This document shows positions 9,109-18,705 of a stretch of DNA of 64,000 nucleotides, piece by piece; positions within the stretch are counted from its first letter, which is position 1, and every line of letters starts with the position of its first letter. This stretch comes from Marivivens sp. Its GTDB lineage: Bacteria; Pseudomonadota; Alphaproteobacteria; Rhodobacterales; Rhodobacteraceae. Under the pieces are notes generated by a model. It ran no database searches, was not told the DNA's origin, and saw only the letters and a program-made list of their open reading frames with translations. Made by a program: the position numbers and the translations under genes. Where the stretch lies: the NCBI GenBank assembly GCA_024642115.1, contig JAHEBU010000010.1, forward strand, positions 124,001 through 188,000, in the 5' to 3' direction.

Positions 9109-10167
9109 GTGGATAAGAGGCAACCTGTGCAGGGCCTAAGCGATATTCTACTCGATTGGTACGACCGGAACGCCCGCACCATGCCGTGGCGCGTGTCGCC
9201 CAAGGACCGCAAGGCGGGACAACGCCCCGATCCCTACCGCGTCTGGCTGTCCGAGGTGATGCTGCAACAAACCACCGTCGCCGCCGTGCGCGACTATTTC
9301 CTGCGCTTCACCACACGCTGGCCCACCGTCGCCGATCTGGCCGCCGCCGCCGACGCCGATGTGATGGCCGCATGGGCCGGGCTGGGGTACTACGCCCGCG
9401 CCCGCAACCTGCTCAAATGCGCCCGCGCTGTGGTGGCCGATCATGGTGGATCGTTCCCCGATAGCCGCGAGGGGTTGATGACCCTGCCCGGCATCGGCCC
9501 CTATACCGCGTCTGCGGTGGCCGCGATTGCCTTTGACGAACCCGCCGTCGTGGTGGACGGCAACGTCGAACGGGTCATGGCGCGGCTTTATGACGTGCAT
9601 ACGCCCCTGCCGACAGCCAAACAGGAACTGACCGCGCTGGCGGCCAATCTCACCCCCGGCCAGCGCCCCGGCGACTATGCGCAGGCGGTCATGGACCTTG
9701 GGGCGACCATCTGCACCCCCCGCTCGCCCGCCTGCGGCATCTGTCCGTGGCGCAGCCCGTGCAAGGCGCGGGTCGAGGGGACGGCGGCCATCCTGCCCGC
9801 CAAACTTCCGAAAAAGGTCAAGCCCATCCGCCACGGCATCGCCTATGTCGCCCGGCGGATCGACGGGGCCTACCTGCTGGAAACCCGGCCCGACAGTGGG
9901 CTGCTGGGCGGGATGCTGGGTTGGCCCGGCAGCGATTGGGGCGATGCGCCCGCCGAGGCCCCGCCGATCCGGGCCGAATGGAAGGACGCGGGCGAGGCGC
10001 GGCATACCTTTACCCATTTCCATCTGCGGCTGACGGTTCGCACGGCATTGGTCCCTTTGGACAGGAAACCGGCCCGGGGGACCTTTGTATCCCCTGAAGA
10101 TTTCCGGCCTGCCGACCTGCCCACCCTCATGCGCAAGGCGTTTGACGTCACGCGCAGCGGCAAATGA
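9109..10167 (+). CDS. mutY: A/G-specific adenine glycosylase
   Basis: 352 residues. The catalytic Glu lies in LSEVMLQQT (about residue 49), and the helix-hairpin-helix LPGIGPYTASAVAAIAF leads to the catalytic Asp in VDGNVERV (about 150). The 4Fe-4S cluster has the exact C-x6-C-x2-C-x5-C spacing (C202, C209, C212, C218). A C-terminal NUDIX-like domain for 8-oxoguanine recognition begins near residue 235. The enzyme removes adenine mispaired with 8-oxoguanine. The start given is a GTG at 9109; another in-frame GTG at 9127 is nearly as likely, since neither has a strong ribosome binding site. Confidence 0.95.
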   Translation: MDKRQPVQGLSDILLDWYDRNARTMPWRVSPKDRKAGQRPDPYRVWLSEVMLQQTTVAAVRDYFLRFTTRWPTVADLAAAADADVMAAWAGLGYYARARNLLKCARAVVADHGGSFPDSREGLMTLPGIGPYTASAVAAIAFDEPAVVVDGNVERVMARLYDVHTPLPTAKQELTALAANLTPGQRPGDYAQAVMDLGATICTPRSPACGICPWRSPCKARVEGTAAILPAKLPKKVKPIRHGIAYVARRIDGAYLLETRPDSGLLGGMLGWPGSDWGDAPAEAPPIRAEWKDAGEARHTFTHFHLRLTVRTALVPLDRKPARGTFVSPEDFRPADLPTLMRKAFDVTRSGK

Positions 10168-10227
10168 TCGCTTTTTCGCCACGATCCCTATCTAGTATGA
10201 TGCTCGCATCCGCAGCCCGAGGCCCCC

Positions 10228-11361
10228 ATGACCGCCATCCCCCGCATCGCCCGCCTGTCCAGCGCCCTGCCGTTCTGGCTGTCGCTGGCGCTGGTGCCGA
10301 TTGCGTGGGTCGGGGCAACCGTCGGCGGCTGGGCGGTGATCCTGCTGCCGCTGTGCACATGGTGGCTGTTTTCCATCATCGATTCCTTTGCCGGGCTGAA
10401 CGAGGAAAACGAGGACCCCGCCACCCCCGAGGCAGACCTGTTCTGGTATCGGCTGGTCACGCTGATCTGGGCGCCAGTGCAGTTCCTGACCGTCTTTGCA
10501 ACGCTCTGGTACGTGACCCATTCCGGGCATCTGTCGCTGATGGAAATGTGGGGGCTGTTCTTTGGGATCGGGGTGATTTCGGGGACTGTCGGGATCAACT
10601 ACAGCCATGAACTGATGCACCAGAAACCTGGCTGGGAACGCTGGCTGGGGGACATTCTGCTGGCGATGGTGCTGTATTCGCATTTCCGGTCGGAACATAT
10701 GCTGGTGCATCACCGCTATGTCGGCACCCCGCGCGACCCGGTGACGGCGCGCTATAACGAAGGGTTCCACCGCTTTTTCCCGCGCGTCCTGCGGGAATCG
10801 CTCGTGTCGTCGTTTCAGGCGGAAAAGGCGATGCTGGCGCGCAAGGGCAAGCCTTGGACCAGCCTTGAAAACCCGTTCTGGCGGTATTGGGCGCTCGAAG
10901 GGGGCTTTGTCCTGCTGGCGATCCTGATCGGCGGCTGGCTGGGTCTGTTCCTGTTCCTGACACAGGCGGGCATCGCTATCTGGCAGCTTGAACTGGTGAA
11001 CTATGTCGAACACTACGGCCTAACCCGCAGGCATCTAGGCGAGGGGAAATACGAACACGTCCTGCCCCGTCATTCGTGGAACGCGGCGTACAAGGCGTCG
11101 AACTGGCTGCTGATCAATCTGCAACGACATTCCGACCACCATTACAAACCCGACCGGCGGTTCCCCCTGCTGCAAACCTACGGGCCCGAGGATGCGCCGC
11201 AACTGCCCTATGGGTATCCGGTCATGACCATGGCGGCGATGATCCCGCCGCTCTGGCGGCGAATGATGAACCCGCGCGTGCGGGCGTGGCGCCGGTTTTA
11301 TTACCCCGACATCACCGACTGGTCGGCGTACAAGGCGGGAACAAACCCCCTGCCGCGCTAG
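10228..11361 (+). CDS. alkB: Alkane 1-monooxygenase (membrane diiron hydroxylase)
   Basis: 377 residues with six or so membrane segments. All AlkB-defining His motifs are present: HELMH at 127-131, EHMLVHH at 156-162, the HYG-type signature NYVEHYGL at 258-265, and LQRHSDHH at 298-305. These eight or nine His residues bind the diiron centre that hydroxylates the terminal carbon of medium-chain alkanes or fatty acyl chains, using electrons from rubredoxin. No rubredoxin, rubredoxin reductase or AlkS-type regulator is in the window, so electron donors must be encoded elsewhere. The ATG at 10228 follows GAGGCCCCC, a moderate ribosome binding site. mutY ends 60 bases upstream. Confidence 0.95.
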   Translation: MTAIPRIARLSSALPFWLSLALVPIAWVGATVGGWAVILLPLCTWWLFSIIDSFAGLNEENEDPATPEADLFWYRLVTLIWAPVQFLTVFATLWYVTHSGHLSLMEMWGLFFGIGVISGTVGINYSHELMHQKPGWERWLGDILLAMVLYSHFRSEHMLVHHRYVGTPRDPVTARYNEGFHRFFPRVLRESLVSSFQAEKAMLARKGKPWTSLENPFWRYWALEGGFVLLAILIGGWLGLFLFLTQAGIAIWQLELVNYVEHYGLTRRHLGEGKYEHVLPRHSWNAAYKASNWLLINLQRHSDHHYKPDRRFPLLQTYGPEDAPQLPYGYPVMTMAAMIPPLWRRMMNPRVRAWRRFYYPDITDWSAYKAGTNPLPR

Positions 11362-11390
11362 GGCAGGACAGGCGGCAAGCACAAAACAGG

Positions 11391-11954
11391 ATGCCCCGGA
11401 TGCCGCAACACCCAACGAACAGCGGGCCGCCGCCGCTGGTTTCGCCCGACGGGACGATCCGGATCGGGATCGAGCCGATCGAATGGGCCAACAGCCACTG
11501 GGTCAACGCCCCCTGCCTGACCGACCTTATACGCAACCGGGTCGTGTTTGACCTGCGCGGCACCGACTGTGACGCTGTGGTCAGGTTTCCGGCAGCCGAC
11601 GTCGCCAACCTGTCGTTTCGGCGCTACCGCACCCGACAGACCTTTGATCTGACCGTTAACGCAGGGCAAAACCGGTTCGATTTCGTACCCGGCCATGATG
11701 TTGCCATGTCATCGCAAAGCGGCCCGCTTGCGGACCTGGCACCCCTACTTGCCAGCCTTGTGAGCTGGGAGCCCATGAAAGAGCCCACGTCGGCAAACCG
11801 GCCCGCCCCGGTGGCTTGGAAAGCTCTGTTTGGTATTGCGATTCTGGCAGCCGTGATGATCGCGGGTGTCGGATACATTGCCTACCTGCACGACCCGGAA
11901 CCCCATGTCCGCCTCACACCGATGCCCGCACCGGTGACCGCGAACCGACCCTGA
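11391..11954 (+). CDS. Unknown protein with one C-terminal membrane segment
   Basis: 187 residues that I do not recognise. A soluble N-terminal part of about 140 residues includes IRIGIEPIEWANSHWVNAP and a beta-rich run ending FDFVPGHDVAM. It is followed by a single hydrophobic helix (WKALFGIAILAAVMIAGVG, about 142-162) and a short Pro-rich tail, which suggests a tail-anchored membrane protein. It sits 29 bases after alkB on the same strand and could be cotranscribed with it. The start is either the ATG at 11391 or the one at 11400; CAGG and CCCCGG precede them weakly. Codon use resembles its neighbours, so it looks like a real gene. Confidence 0.6.
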   Translation: MPRMPQHPTNSGPPPLVSPDGTIRIGIEPIEWANSHWVNAPCLTDLIRNRVVFDLRGTDCDAVVRFPAADVANLSFRRYRTRQTFDLTVNAGQNRFDFVPGHDVAMSSQSGPLADLAPLLASLVSWEPMKEPTSANRPAPVAWKALFGIAILAAVMIAGVGYIAYLHDPEPHVRLTPMPAPVTANRP

Positions 11955-12076
11955 TCGGCCATTCGGCCGCTTTTCGCCGGGGTCAGGGAAACCTGAATAG
12001 GGCCGCCCGCACAACTTCTGCGAGATTTGGCTGTCCGCGATTTCGGACATGACCCCTTTTTCACAGGATTTTTCAA

Positions 12077-13825
12077 ATGACACAGAACCGCAGAATTTCC
12101 GCACGCAACGTCAGGCTAGAGGCGATGGACCTTGCAGCCTCGCGCATCCACCCCGTTCACAAATCGAACGGGGACGAACAGAAATACGCCTCTGCCCACT
12201 ACGCGATGAGCTTTTCCAAGGGGCTCGATCACGATCATACGACGGGGCTGGTCGCCAATCCCGCCCATTTCGAGGCGTTTCGTCACGCCATCGACGCGGG
12301 GATGATCGACAGCTTTACCACAGCCGTTGCCGTCCCCACAGCCAGCCCACGCCGCAAGTGGGAGGCCCCGACCGCAGGGATCGTCTATGACCTGCAAGGC
12401 CCTGACGCACAGGCCGTGACCATGCCCCCCGCCCCCGCACTGGGCAGCACCGAACTCGCCTTTGAAATGGCCGAGGTGTACGAACTGGCGCTGCTGCGTG
12501 ACGTGCCGTTCATTTCCTTCGACCAGAACGGCGGGCCGGGGTCGGCCACTCTGAACAACGCGGTCGACCGGCTGAACGCGCTACCCTATGCGATGAGCGG
12601 ATTTCGCGGCAGACCACGCAAGGTGGACGCGACCGGAAAACTGACACGCCAGACCATCTTTCGCGGGTCTACGCCGGGGGTAGAGGTCGGACCCTACCTG
12701 TCGCAATTCCTGCTGATCGGCACCACCGACCAGACCGGCACGACAAAGGTCGAGGATGGGCGCATCAGCTATGGCGCGTTGCAAATCGACCAGCGCGTCG
12801 CCAAGGCCGAGGCCGCCGACGACTACATGATGACATGGGACGACTGGTATCACGTGCAGCAAGGCTATGTGACGCCGCCCGGACAGAACTTTGCCTCGCA
12901 CACGCGGCGTTTCATCACCACGCCGCGCGATTTGGCGACCTATGTTCACTACGACGCGCTGTACGAGGCGTATCTGAACGCCTGCCTGATCCTTCTGGGC
13001 CAAGGTGCACCCTTTGATTCGGGATTTGCCAACCTGACCGGCGGGCGGCCCGTGTTCGCGGCAGGGGCCGCCTGGACACCTAACGCCACTGGCTTTGCCC
13101 TGTTCGGCGGGCCGCATATCCTGACGCTGGTGACCGAGGTAGCAACGCGGGCGCTCAAGGCCGTGCGCTATCAGAAATACAACAATCACCTGCGCCTGCG
13201 GCCCGAAGCCTTGGCCGGGCGGATCGAAAAGGCCGACGACATCAGCACCGCCCATCCGCTGACCTGCAAGGTGTTCAACGATCTGCGCGATTCCATCTGG
13301 CACACGGTCGATGCGGTTCAGGCCTTTAACGCCGCCGCCCCAAACGGCGGTGATCCAACCGCCCTGCTGCCCATGGCGTTTTCCGAAGGGTCGCCCATGC
13401 ACCCCAGCTACGGCGCCGGGCATGCAGCGGTGGCGGGGGCCTGTGTGACTATCCTCAAGGCGTTCTTTGACACCAGCACCGTGTTCGGCACCGATTCTGC
13501 GGGCAACATCCGCTTTGCCCATGCGGCCGATATCGTCGATCCGCTCCAGTTCGAACCTAAGAACAACGGCGCATCTCTGGGGTCCTCGACCGCCCCCTGC
13601 CCGCTGACCCTCGAAGGCGAGTTGAACAAGCTGGCCGCCAACATCGCCGTGGGCCGGAATATGGCGGGCGTCCACTATTTCGCGGACTATTACGACAGCC
13701 TGCGGATGGGGGAACAGATCGCACTGGGCGTGCTCGAAGAACAGGCGCTGTGCTATCCGACCGACAGTTTCGTGTTGTCCGTGCCGACCTTTGACGGGCC
13801 GGTCGTGCGGATCGGGCGGCTGTAA
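12077..13825 (+). CDS. Vanadium-dependent haloperoxidase (PAP2 fold)
   Basis: 582 residues. Vanadate-pocket segments of the algal/bacterial bromoperoxidase type are recognisable: KYNNHLRLRPEA (Lys 367, Arg 375), HPSYGAGHAAVAGA (Gly 448, His 449) and NIAVGRNMAGVHYFADY (Arg 527, His 533). The enzyme oxidises bromide or iodide with hydrogen peroxide to hypohalous acid, halogenating organic compounds. The Ser that precedes Gly-His in characterised algal enzymes is Ala 447 here. No signal peptide is evident. AGGA lies 8 bases before the ATG. It is likely a monocistronic gene ahead of the convergent ccrM terminator. The family is firm; halide preference cannot be read. Confidence 0.9.
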   Translation: MTQNRRISARNVRLEAMDLAASRIHPVHKSNGDEQKYASAHYAMSFSKGLDHDHTTGLVANPAHFEAFRHAIDAGMIDSFTTAVAVPTASPRRKWEAPTAGIVYDLQGPDAQAVTMPPAPALGSTELAFEMAEVYELALLRDVPFISFDQNGGPGSATLNNAVDRLNALPYAMSGFRGRPRKVDATGKLTRQTIFRGSTPGVEVGPYLSQFLLIGTTDQTGTTKVEDGRISYGALQIDQRVAKAEAADDYMMTWDDWYHVQQGYVTPPGQNFASHTRRFITTPRDLATYVHYDALYEAYLNACLILLGQGAPFDSGFANLTGGRPVFAAGAAWTPNATGFALFGGPHILTLVTEVATRALKAVRYQKYNNHLRLRPEALAGRIEKADDISTAHPLTCKVFNDLRDSIWHTVDAVQAFNAAAPNGGDPTALLPMAFSEGSPMHPSYGAGHAAVAGACVTILKAFFDTSTVFGTDSAGNIRFAHAADIVDPLQFEPKNNGASLGSSTAPCPLTLEGELNKLAANIAVGRNMAGVHYFADYYDSLRMGEQIALGVLEEQALCYPTDSFVLSVPTFDGPVVRIGRL

Positions 13826-13832
13826 ACACACG

Positions 13833-13863
13833 AAAAAACCCCGCCGTCTTGCGGACGGCGGGG
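13833..13863 (-). terminator. Intrinsic terminator of ccrM
   Basis: A perfect 10-base-pair stem (CCCCGCCGTC / GACGGCGGGG, 13839-13863) has a 5-base loop. Six A at 13833-13838 on the plus strand become a U run after the stem on the minus strand. This fits termination of the ccrM transcript; it may also stop haloperoxidase readthrough less efficiently. Confidence 0.85.
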
Positions 13864-13927
13864 CAAGTTAGTGCTGCGCCCCTTCCCTTGGGAAGGTGGC
13901 CGCAGGCACCGGCGGTAACGCGTGAAT

Positions 13928-15125
<1,198 letters not shown>

Positions 15126-15127
<2 letters not shown>

Positions 15128-15764
15128 AAGGGGTTATGATTTTTCCTTGATACAAGATGTTGTGGACAGGCTTGAACGACCGTCTATGAACGGGGGTTGC
15201 CCCAAGATTTTGAAGCGCCTCCATGTGGCTTTTCGACCCGTATCCCATGTTCGTCTCCCAGCCATAGCCGGGATGCTGTTGCGCCAAATCCACCATCAGC
15301 GCATCACGGCACACTTTTGCCACAATTGAGGCCGCCGCGATGCTTAACGAACGGGCATCGCCCTTGATGATCGGCGTGGCCGAAACGGCCAGATCGCGGG
15401 GGATCATGTTGCCGTCAATCAGCACATGATCGGGGGGCCGGGGCAGTCCCGCGATGGCGCGGATCATCGCCAGATGGGACGCGCGCAGGATGTTCAGGTT
15501 GTCGATCTCTTCGACCGTCGCATGGGCGATGCTGACCTCGGCCCTCTCGTAAATTTCGGCGGCCAAGGCGCGGCGGCGGGCCTCGGTCAACTGTTTGCTG
15601 TCGTTCAGACCGTCGGGGATACGCTGTGGGTCCAGAACGACAGCGGCGGCGGTAACGGGGCCTGCCAGCGGTCCGCGACCCACCTCGTCGACACCCGCCA
15701 CACGGGCAAAGCCACGGGCGAACAGATCGCGTTCAAATTGGAAATCGGGGGCGCGGTGGGTCAT
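15126..15764 (-). CDS. rnhB: Ribonuclease HII
   Basis: 212 residues. VAGVDEVGRGPLAGPV carries the first acidic pair (Asp 26, Glu 27), and later acidic residues occur in LIDGN and SIAAASIVAKV..RD, the normal RNase HII layout. The enzyme nicks RNA:DNA hybrids and removes single ribonucleotides misincorporated in DNA, and acts in the cytoplasm. It stands immediately upstream of ccrM on the same strand with an 88-base gap, so ccrM may be transcribed from both an rnhB promoter and its own. Length and start (MTHRAPDFQFERDLF) are typical for Rhodobacteraceae. Confidence 0.96.
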
Positions 15765-15800
15765 GGCCCCACCAATCAGACGAGCGACCAGCGCTCAAGC

Positions 15801-15840
15801 AAAAACCGGGGCGGGAGGCCATGTCCAGCCCTCCCGCCCC
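15801..15840 (-). terminator. Intrinsic terminator of the 15895-16416 gene
   Basis: An 11-base-pair perfect stem GGGGCGGGAGG / CCTCCCGCCCC (15808-15818 and 15830-15840) has an 11-base loop. Five A at 15801-15805 become U residues on the minus strand a few bases after the stem. Confidence 0.75.
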
Positions 15841-15894
15841 GCTCCGGTGCAGCAACTGGGGCGTCAGCTGCACCTCTGCTCGACCATCAAACCC

Positions 15895-16416
15895 TTAGTG
15901 ATGACGGCCGTTCCCGTGATCCCAGTCGCGGCGGTCCCAGTCGCCCTGGCCCCAGCCGCGATGCCCCCAGTCCAGCCGCCGGTCCGTGGTGAACCCGGCA
16001 TCGCGCAGGCAGCGCGGATCATAGCCATTGACCCGGCCGTCGCGGGTGCGGACACGGATCGCGCACTGTTCCGGCAGCCGGTCGGCAAAACGGTAATTTC
16101 GGTCCAGACAACGTTCGCTGAAGATGCGGATATCACCGCGCCGACCGTTCAGATCGACGATGCAGGCAGCGGGCAACACGCGGGACCAGCTGCGCTGGGG
16201 GGCGGGGGCCGGGGTCCAGTCATTGCGCTGGACCTGAACGGGGGCGGCCTGCCCTGCGCGGTTGTTGTTGATCGCACCTGCGATGATGGCGGTGGCGGCC
16301 AGCCCGATCAGCAGGTTACGGGTCTGGGTGTTCATTTCTGCCTGTGCGGGCGCGGCGGTCAGTCCGGTAAAGGCAAGCGAAGCAGCCATGATCCCGGCAA
16401 GAAAAGTTTTGGTCAT
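15895..16416 (-). CDS. Exported protein of unknown function
   Basis: 173 residues. A clear Sec signal peptide (MTKTFLAGIMAASLAFTGL, cleavage after APAQA) precedes a second hydrophobic stretch, NLLIGLAATAIIAGAI. A conserved-looking domain follows with four Cys (LPAACIVDL, SERCLDRNYR, LPEQCAIRVRTRDGRVNGY, DPRCLRDAGF), probably two disulfides in the periplasm. The C-terminal tail is rich in Trp, Gly, Asp and His (GHRGWGQGDWDRRDWDH) and might bind metal. I know similar hypothetical proteins from Rhodobacteraceae but no function. It has its own terminator and is divergent from the next gene. Confidence 0.75.
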   Translation of the reverse strand: MTKTFLAGIMAASLAFTGLTAAPAQAEMNTQTRNLLIGLAATAIIAGAINNNRAGQAAPVQVQRNDWTPAPAPQRSWSRVLPAACIVDLNGRRGDIRIFSERCLDRNYRFADRLPEQCAIRVRTRDGRVNGYDPRCLRDAGFTTDRRLDWGHRGWGQGDWDRRDWDHGNGRHH

Positions 16417-16586
16417 GTCGGTCGTCCTTTCATCAACGGCGCCCTGGCAGGGATGCGGGACGCGATGACAGAACGATGCGGCCGGACCACAAGGTCAGGC
16501 AATAACGCCCCGGCGCTAGGCGATACCCGTCGCGATAACCGACAAGGATATTGAATATCAGGGCCGCCTGCGGGCAAGGTGGGGAC

Positions 16587-16868
16587 ATGAAACACCTTGC
16601 CCTCCTCCTCAGCCTGCTACTGGTCACCGCGACAACGGCCCAGGCCGCGTGCTATGCCGATTACAAGGCCAAACAGGACGACCCCTTGCGCCTTCACTAT
16701 GGTGTGGCGCAAATCAACGGGGCTTGCACGACCGACAATGCCAGTGTCGAACTGTCACAGCGGTTGTCAGCCAACGGGTGGCACCTGCTGAATGTGTTGT
16801 CCGTGTTTGACGACGCAGGTCTGGCAGAGAGGAAAGACAGTGCAGGCGATTACTACCTCCGCTACTGA
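16587..16868 (+). CDS. Small exported protein of unknown function
   Basis: 93 residues starting MKHLALLLSLLLVTATTAQA, a textbook signal peptide, followed by a mature part of about 73 residues with two Cys (AACYADYK, NGACTTDN) that could form a disulfide. AAGGTGGGG precedes the ATG at 16587, which excludes the longer frame from 16551. Its 3' end overlaps the next gene by 29 bases, so translation of the two is probably coupled. The sequence, including YKAKQDDPLRLHYGVAQI, looks like a conserved Rhodobacteraceae periplasmic protein, but I cannot assign a role. Confidence 0.75.
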   Translation: MKHLALLLSLLLVTATTAQAACYADYKAKQDDPLRLHYGVAQINGACTTDNASVELSQRLSANGWHLLNVLSVFDDAGLAERKDSAGDYYLRY

Positions 16869-17544
16869 GGCCCGTCAGACGGGCAACAAGGTCGTCGTCG
16901 CAGGCATCGCCGCCATCGTGGTGATCCTGTTGGGGGCGGCCATAATGCTGTTCATCAACCTGCCCGACGCCAACGCCTTTAACGCCCGGGTCGAACGGCT
17001 GTTCGTCGAAAACAACGATCTGACCACTCAGGCGGAAATCAAACTGCTCGAGATTCTGGCCGGATCTGGCACGGCGTTTTCCGACACCCTCGCCTCGTAC
17101 CGCTTTGTCATCTTTGTCCTGCTGGTGTTCGCCACGGCCCTGCTCATCGCCGCCGTGGCATTCCTGGTCATGCTGATCGCGCTGAACCGGCGCATGGGGC
17201 AGATCGAACGCAAGGGGATCGAGGTGAACTCGCTGCTGATCTCGCGCGATCAGAACACGGTTTACCTGAACAACTTTGAATTCAAGCTGACCGAGGCTGC
17301 CATCGAAACCCTGTCGGTTCTGGCCGAGGCCCGGATGGACGACGAGGTTCTTTCGGGGGCCGAGATCGAGGCGGTGATATCGGGCCGCAACGCCGTTGAT
17401 TGCGACGAGGCCGCAGGGGCCACCCGGATCAAACGCCTGCGCGATACACTGGGCAACCAGATGGTCAGCGAACTGCTGGTCAAGAACATCGCACGGCGGG
17501 GCTACATGCTCGCCATCGACAAGGACGTGATCCGGATGGTCTGA
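16840..17544 (+). CDS. Two-TM membrane protein with C-terminal winged helix
   Basis: 234 residues. Two hydrophobic helices (about 18-40 and 87-116) enclose a loop of about 45 residues. The C-terminal 95 residues (FEFKLTEAAIETLSVLAEA, then TRIKRLRDTLGNQMVSELL and IARRGYML) match the OmpR/PhoB-type winged helix, ending with the usual RxGYxL hairpin. The order is the reverse of ToxR/CadC, where DNA binding comes first. The GTG start at 16840 is backed by AGAGAGGA 7 bases upstream. The gene overlaps the small exported protein gene by 29 bases, so a sensor-partner relation is possible. A membrane-bound regulator is inferred; DNA binding is not shown. Confidence 0.75.
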   Translation: MQAITTSATEARQTGNKVVVAGIAAIVVILLGAAIMLFINLPDANAFNARVERLFVENNDLTTQAEIKLLEILAGSGTAFSDTLASYRFVIFVLLVFATALLIAAVAFLVMLIALNRRMGQIERKGIEVNSLLISRDQNTVYLNNFEFKLTEAAIETLSVLAEARMDDEVLSGAEIEAVISGRNAVDCDEAAGATRIKRLRDTLGNQMVSELLVKNIARRGYMLAIDKDVIRMV

Positions 17545-17548
17545 GCCG

Positions 17549-17893
17549 CTAGAGGTTCAGAAAATACGGATCAACGCGCCGCCAGAACTGTAACAAATGC
17601 CGTCCCCGCACCGGCGATTGGCCCAGCGATTCGACCGCCAGCACATCGGCGGCCACAAGTGCGGCCAGTTTGTAGGCGCGTTCGGGGGAACCGTCGCCCG
17701 GCCCGCTGCGCAGAAAGTCCGCCGTCAGGCCTGCCGCAGACGTCAGTGCGAACGCGATCAGCAGCGCCTTGTCATCGGGCCAACGGTTGGCAAGGCTGCG
17801 CACAAGTGCGCCAATCCGCCGACCATCGCCACTCGCCAATTCAGCAACCGAAAACTCGATCATCTGGTCTACCGTTGCCAACGGCTCGGCCAT
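17549..17893 (-). CDS. Small protein of unknown function, tandem paralogue B
   Basis: 114 residues from the ATG at 17893, chosen because GGTGGG lies just upstream and because this start aligns with that of its paralogue at 17951-18304. Shared features are an N-terminal MIEF segment, a helical middle with an A-L-T-S-A motif, and a nearly identical end (LLxFWRRVDPYFLNL against LLHFWRRVDPLFLRL). No membrane segment, signal or catalytic motif is visible; predicted mostly alpha-helical. It converges on the winged-helix gene with 4 bases between stops. Earlier in-frame starts at 17905 and 17923 are possible. Function unknown. Confidence 0.6.
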   Translation of the reverse strand: MAEPLATVDQMIEFSVAELASGDGRRIGALVRSLANRWPDDKALLIAFALTSAAGLTADFLRSGPGDGSPERAYKLAALVAADVLAVESLGQSPVRGRHLLQFWRRVDPYFLNL

Positions 17894-17950
17894 GTCACCC
17901 ACCATATTTGTACCACTGACCACACACTGAAACGGCCAGAATTCGATGCT

Positions 17951-18304
17951 TTATTGCAGACGCAGGAACAGGGGATCAACTCGCCGCCAAAAGTGCAAGA
18001 GGTCCTCGGCGACCGAGGGGACCTGACCCATCGACTGAACCGCGTGCACATCGGCCGAAATCAGGGCAGACAGTCGATAGCCCAGCGGGATCACCGGATC
18101 CTGAGAGGGGGCCTCGCGGAAACTGTCCTCGATCGCCTCGGTGGCCGAAGTGACCGCATAAACCAGCGCCAGCGCGGGTTCGCCGGGCCATTGTTCCGCC
18201 ATCCGTCGCACCATCGCCCGTTTGCGTTGGGAATTTCCCGACAGAAGCTCCTCCATTGCGAATTCGATCATCATATCCAGAGGTACTTGTCTTGCCGATG
18301 TCAC
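17951..18304 (-). CDS. Small protein of unknown function, tandem paralogue A
   Basis: 117 residues, MTSARQVPLDMMIEFAMEEL at the start and LLHFWRRVDPLFLRLQ at the end. It is the upstream member of a tandem pair with 17549-17893, about 57 bases apart on the minus strand, and the pair probably arose by duplication. The middle segment MAEQWPGEPALALVYAVTSA suggests a helical bundle. No known domain is recognised. The 200-base space upstream contains an AT-rich palindrome at 18383-18396 and then tRNA-Arg. Codon use and GC are like those of its neighbours. Confidence 0.65.
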   Translation of the reverse strand: MTSARQVPLDMMIEFAMEELLSGNSQRKRAMVRRMAEQWPGEPALALVYAVTSATEAIEDSFREAPSQDPVIPLGYRLSALISADVHAVQSMGQVPSVAEDLLHFWRRVDPLFLRLQ

Positions 18305-18382
18305 GATACTTCCTCACTCACGCTGTAACCCCCGATCAGCGGCTTTAGCGCAAGGCCGGGGGCTTGTCGCGTTCTTGGTTAC

Positions 18383-18396
18383 ATATTGATTAATAT
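18383..18396. promoter_or_regulatory. AT-rich palindrome upstream of the paralogue pair
   Basis: ATATT-GATT-AATAT is a perfect inverted repeat in an otherwise GC-rich gap, 79-92 bases upstream of the 18304 start. It could be an operator or part of a promoter; nothing else supports it. Confidence 0.25.
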
Positions 18397-18505
18397 CAGC
18401 GTTTTGGAATTCATGGCGCAAGTTATCTTTTTCGCCTATTGGGTGACTTGGCGAAACCAGTACCAACCCCAAAGTTGCCGAAGTGGGCCTGGTTGGAAGG
18501 GCGCG

Positions 18506-18581
18506 TGGTGGCCCCGGATGGATTCGAACCATCGACCTACCGCTTAGGAGGCGGTCGCTCTATCCCCTGAGCTACGAGGCC
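18506..18581 (-). tRNA. tRNA-Arg (anticodon CCT)
   Basis: On the minus strand the sequence folds into a full cloverleaf of 73 bases (18509-18581) plus an encoded CCA (18506-18508). The acceptor arm is GGCCTCG/CGGGGCC with one G-U pair, the D arm GCTC/GAGC, the anticodon arm ACCGC/GCGGT with loop CTCCTAA (anticodon CCT), and the T arm GATGG/CCATC with TTCGAAT. It reads AGG codons. Confidence 0.96.
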
Positions 18582-18705
18582 CACGCGCCTGATCTCTTGC
18601 CTGCGAAACACCCCTGCGTCAACCGCGGCACGATCATGATGCTTGGACATCGCCCCGCGCAGCCGTTAACAAGACGGCAAGGGACGAACGCAGGGACAGA
18701 CAGAC

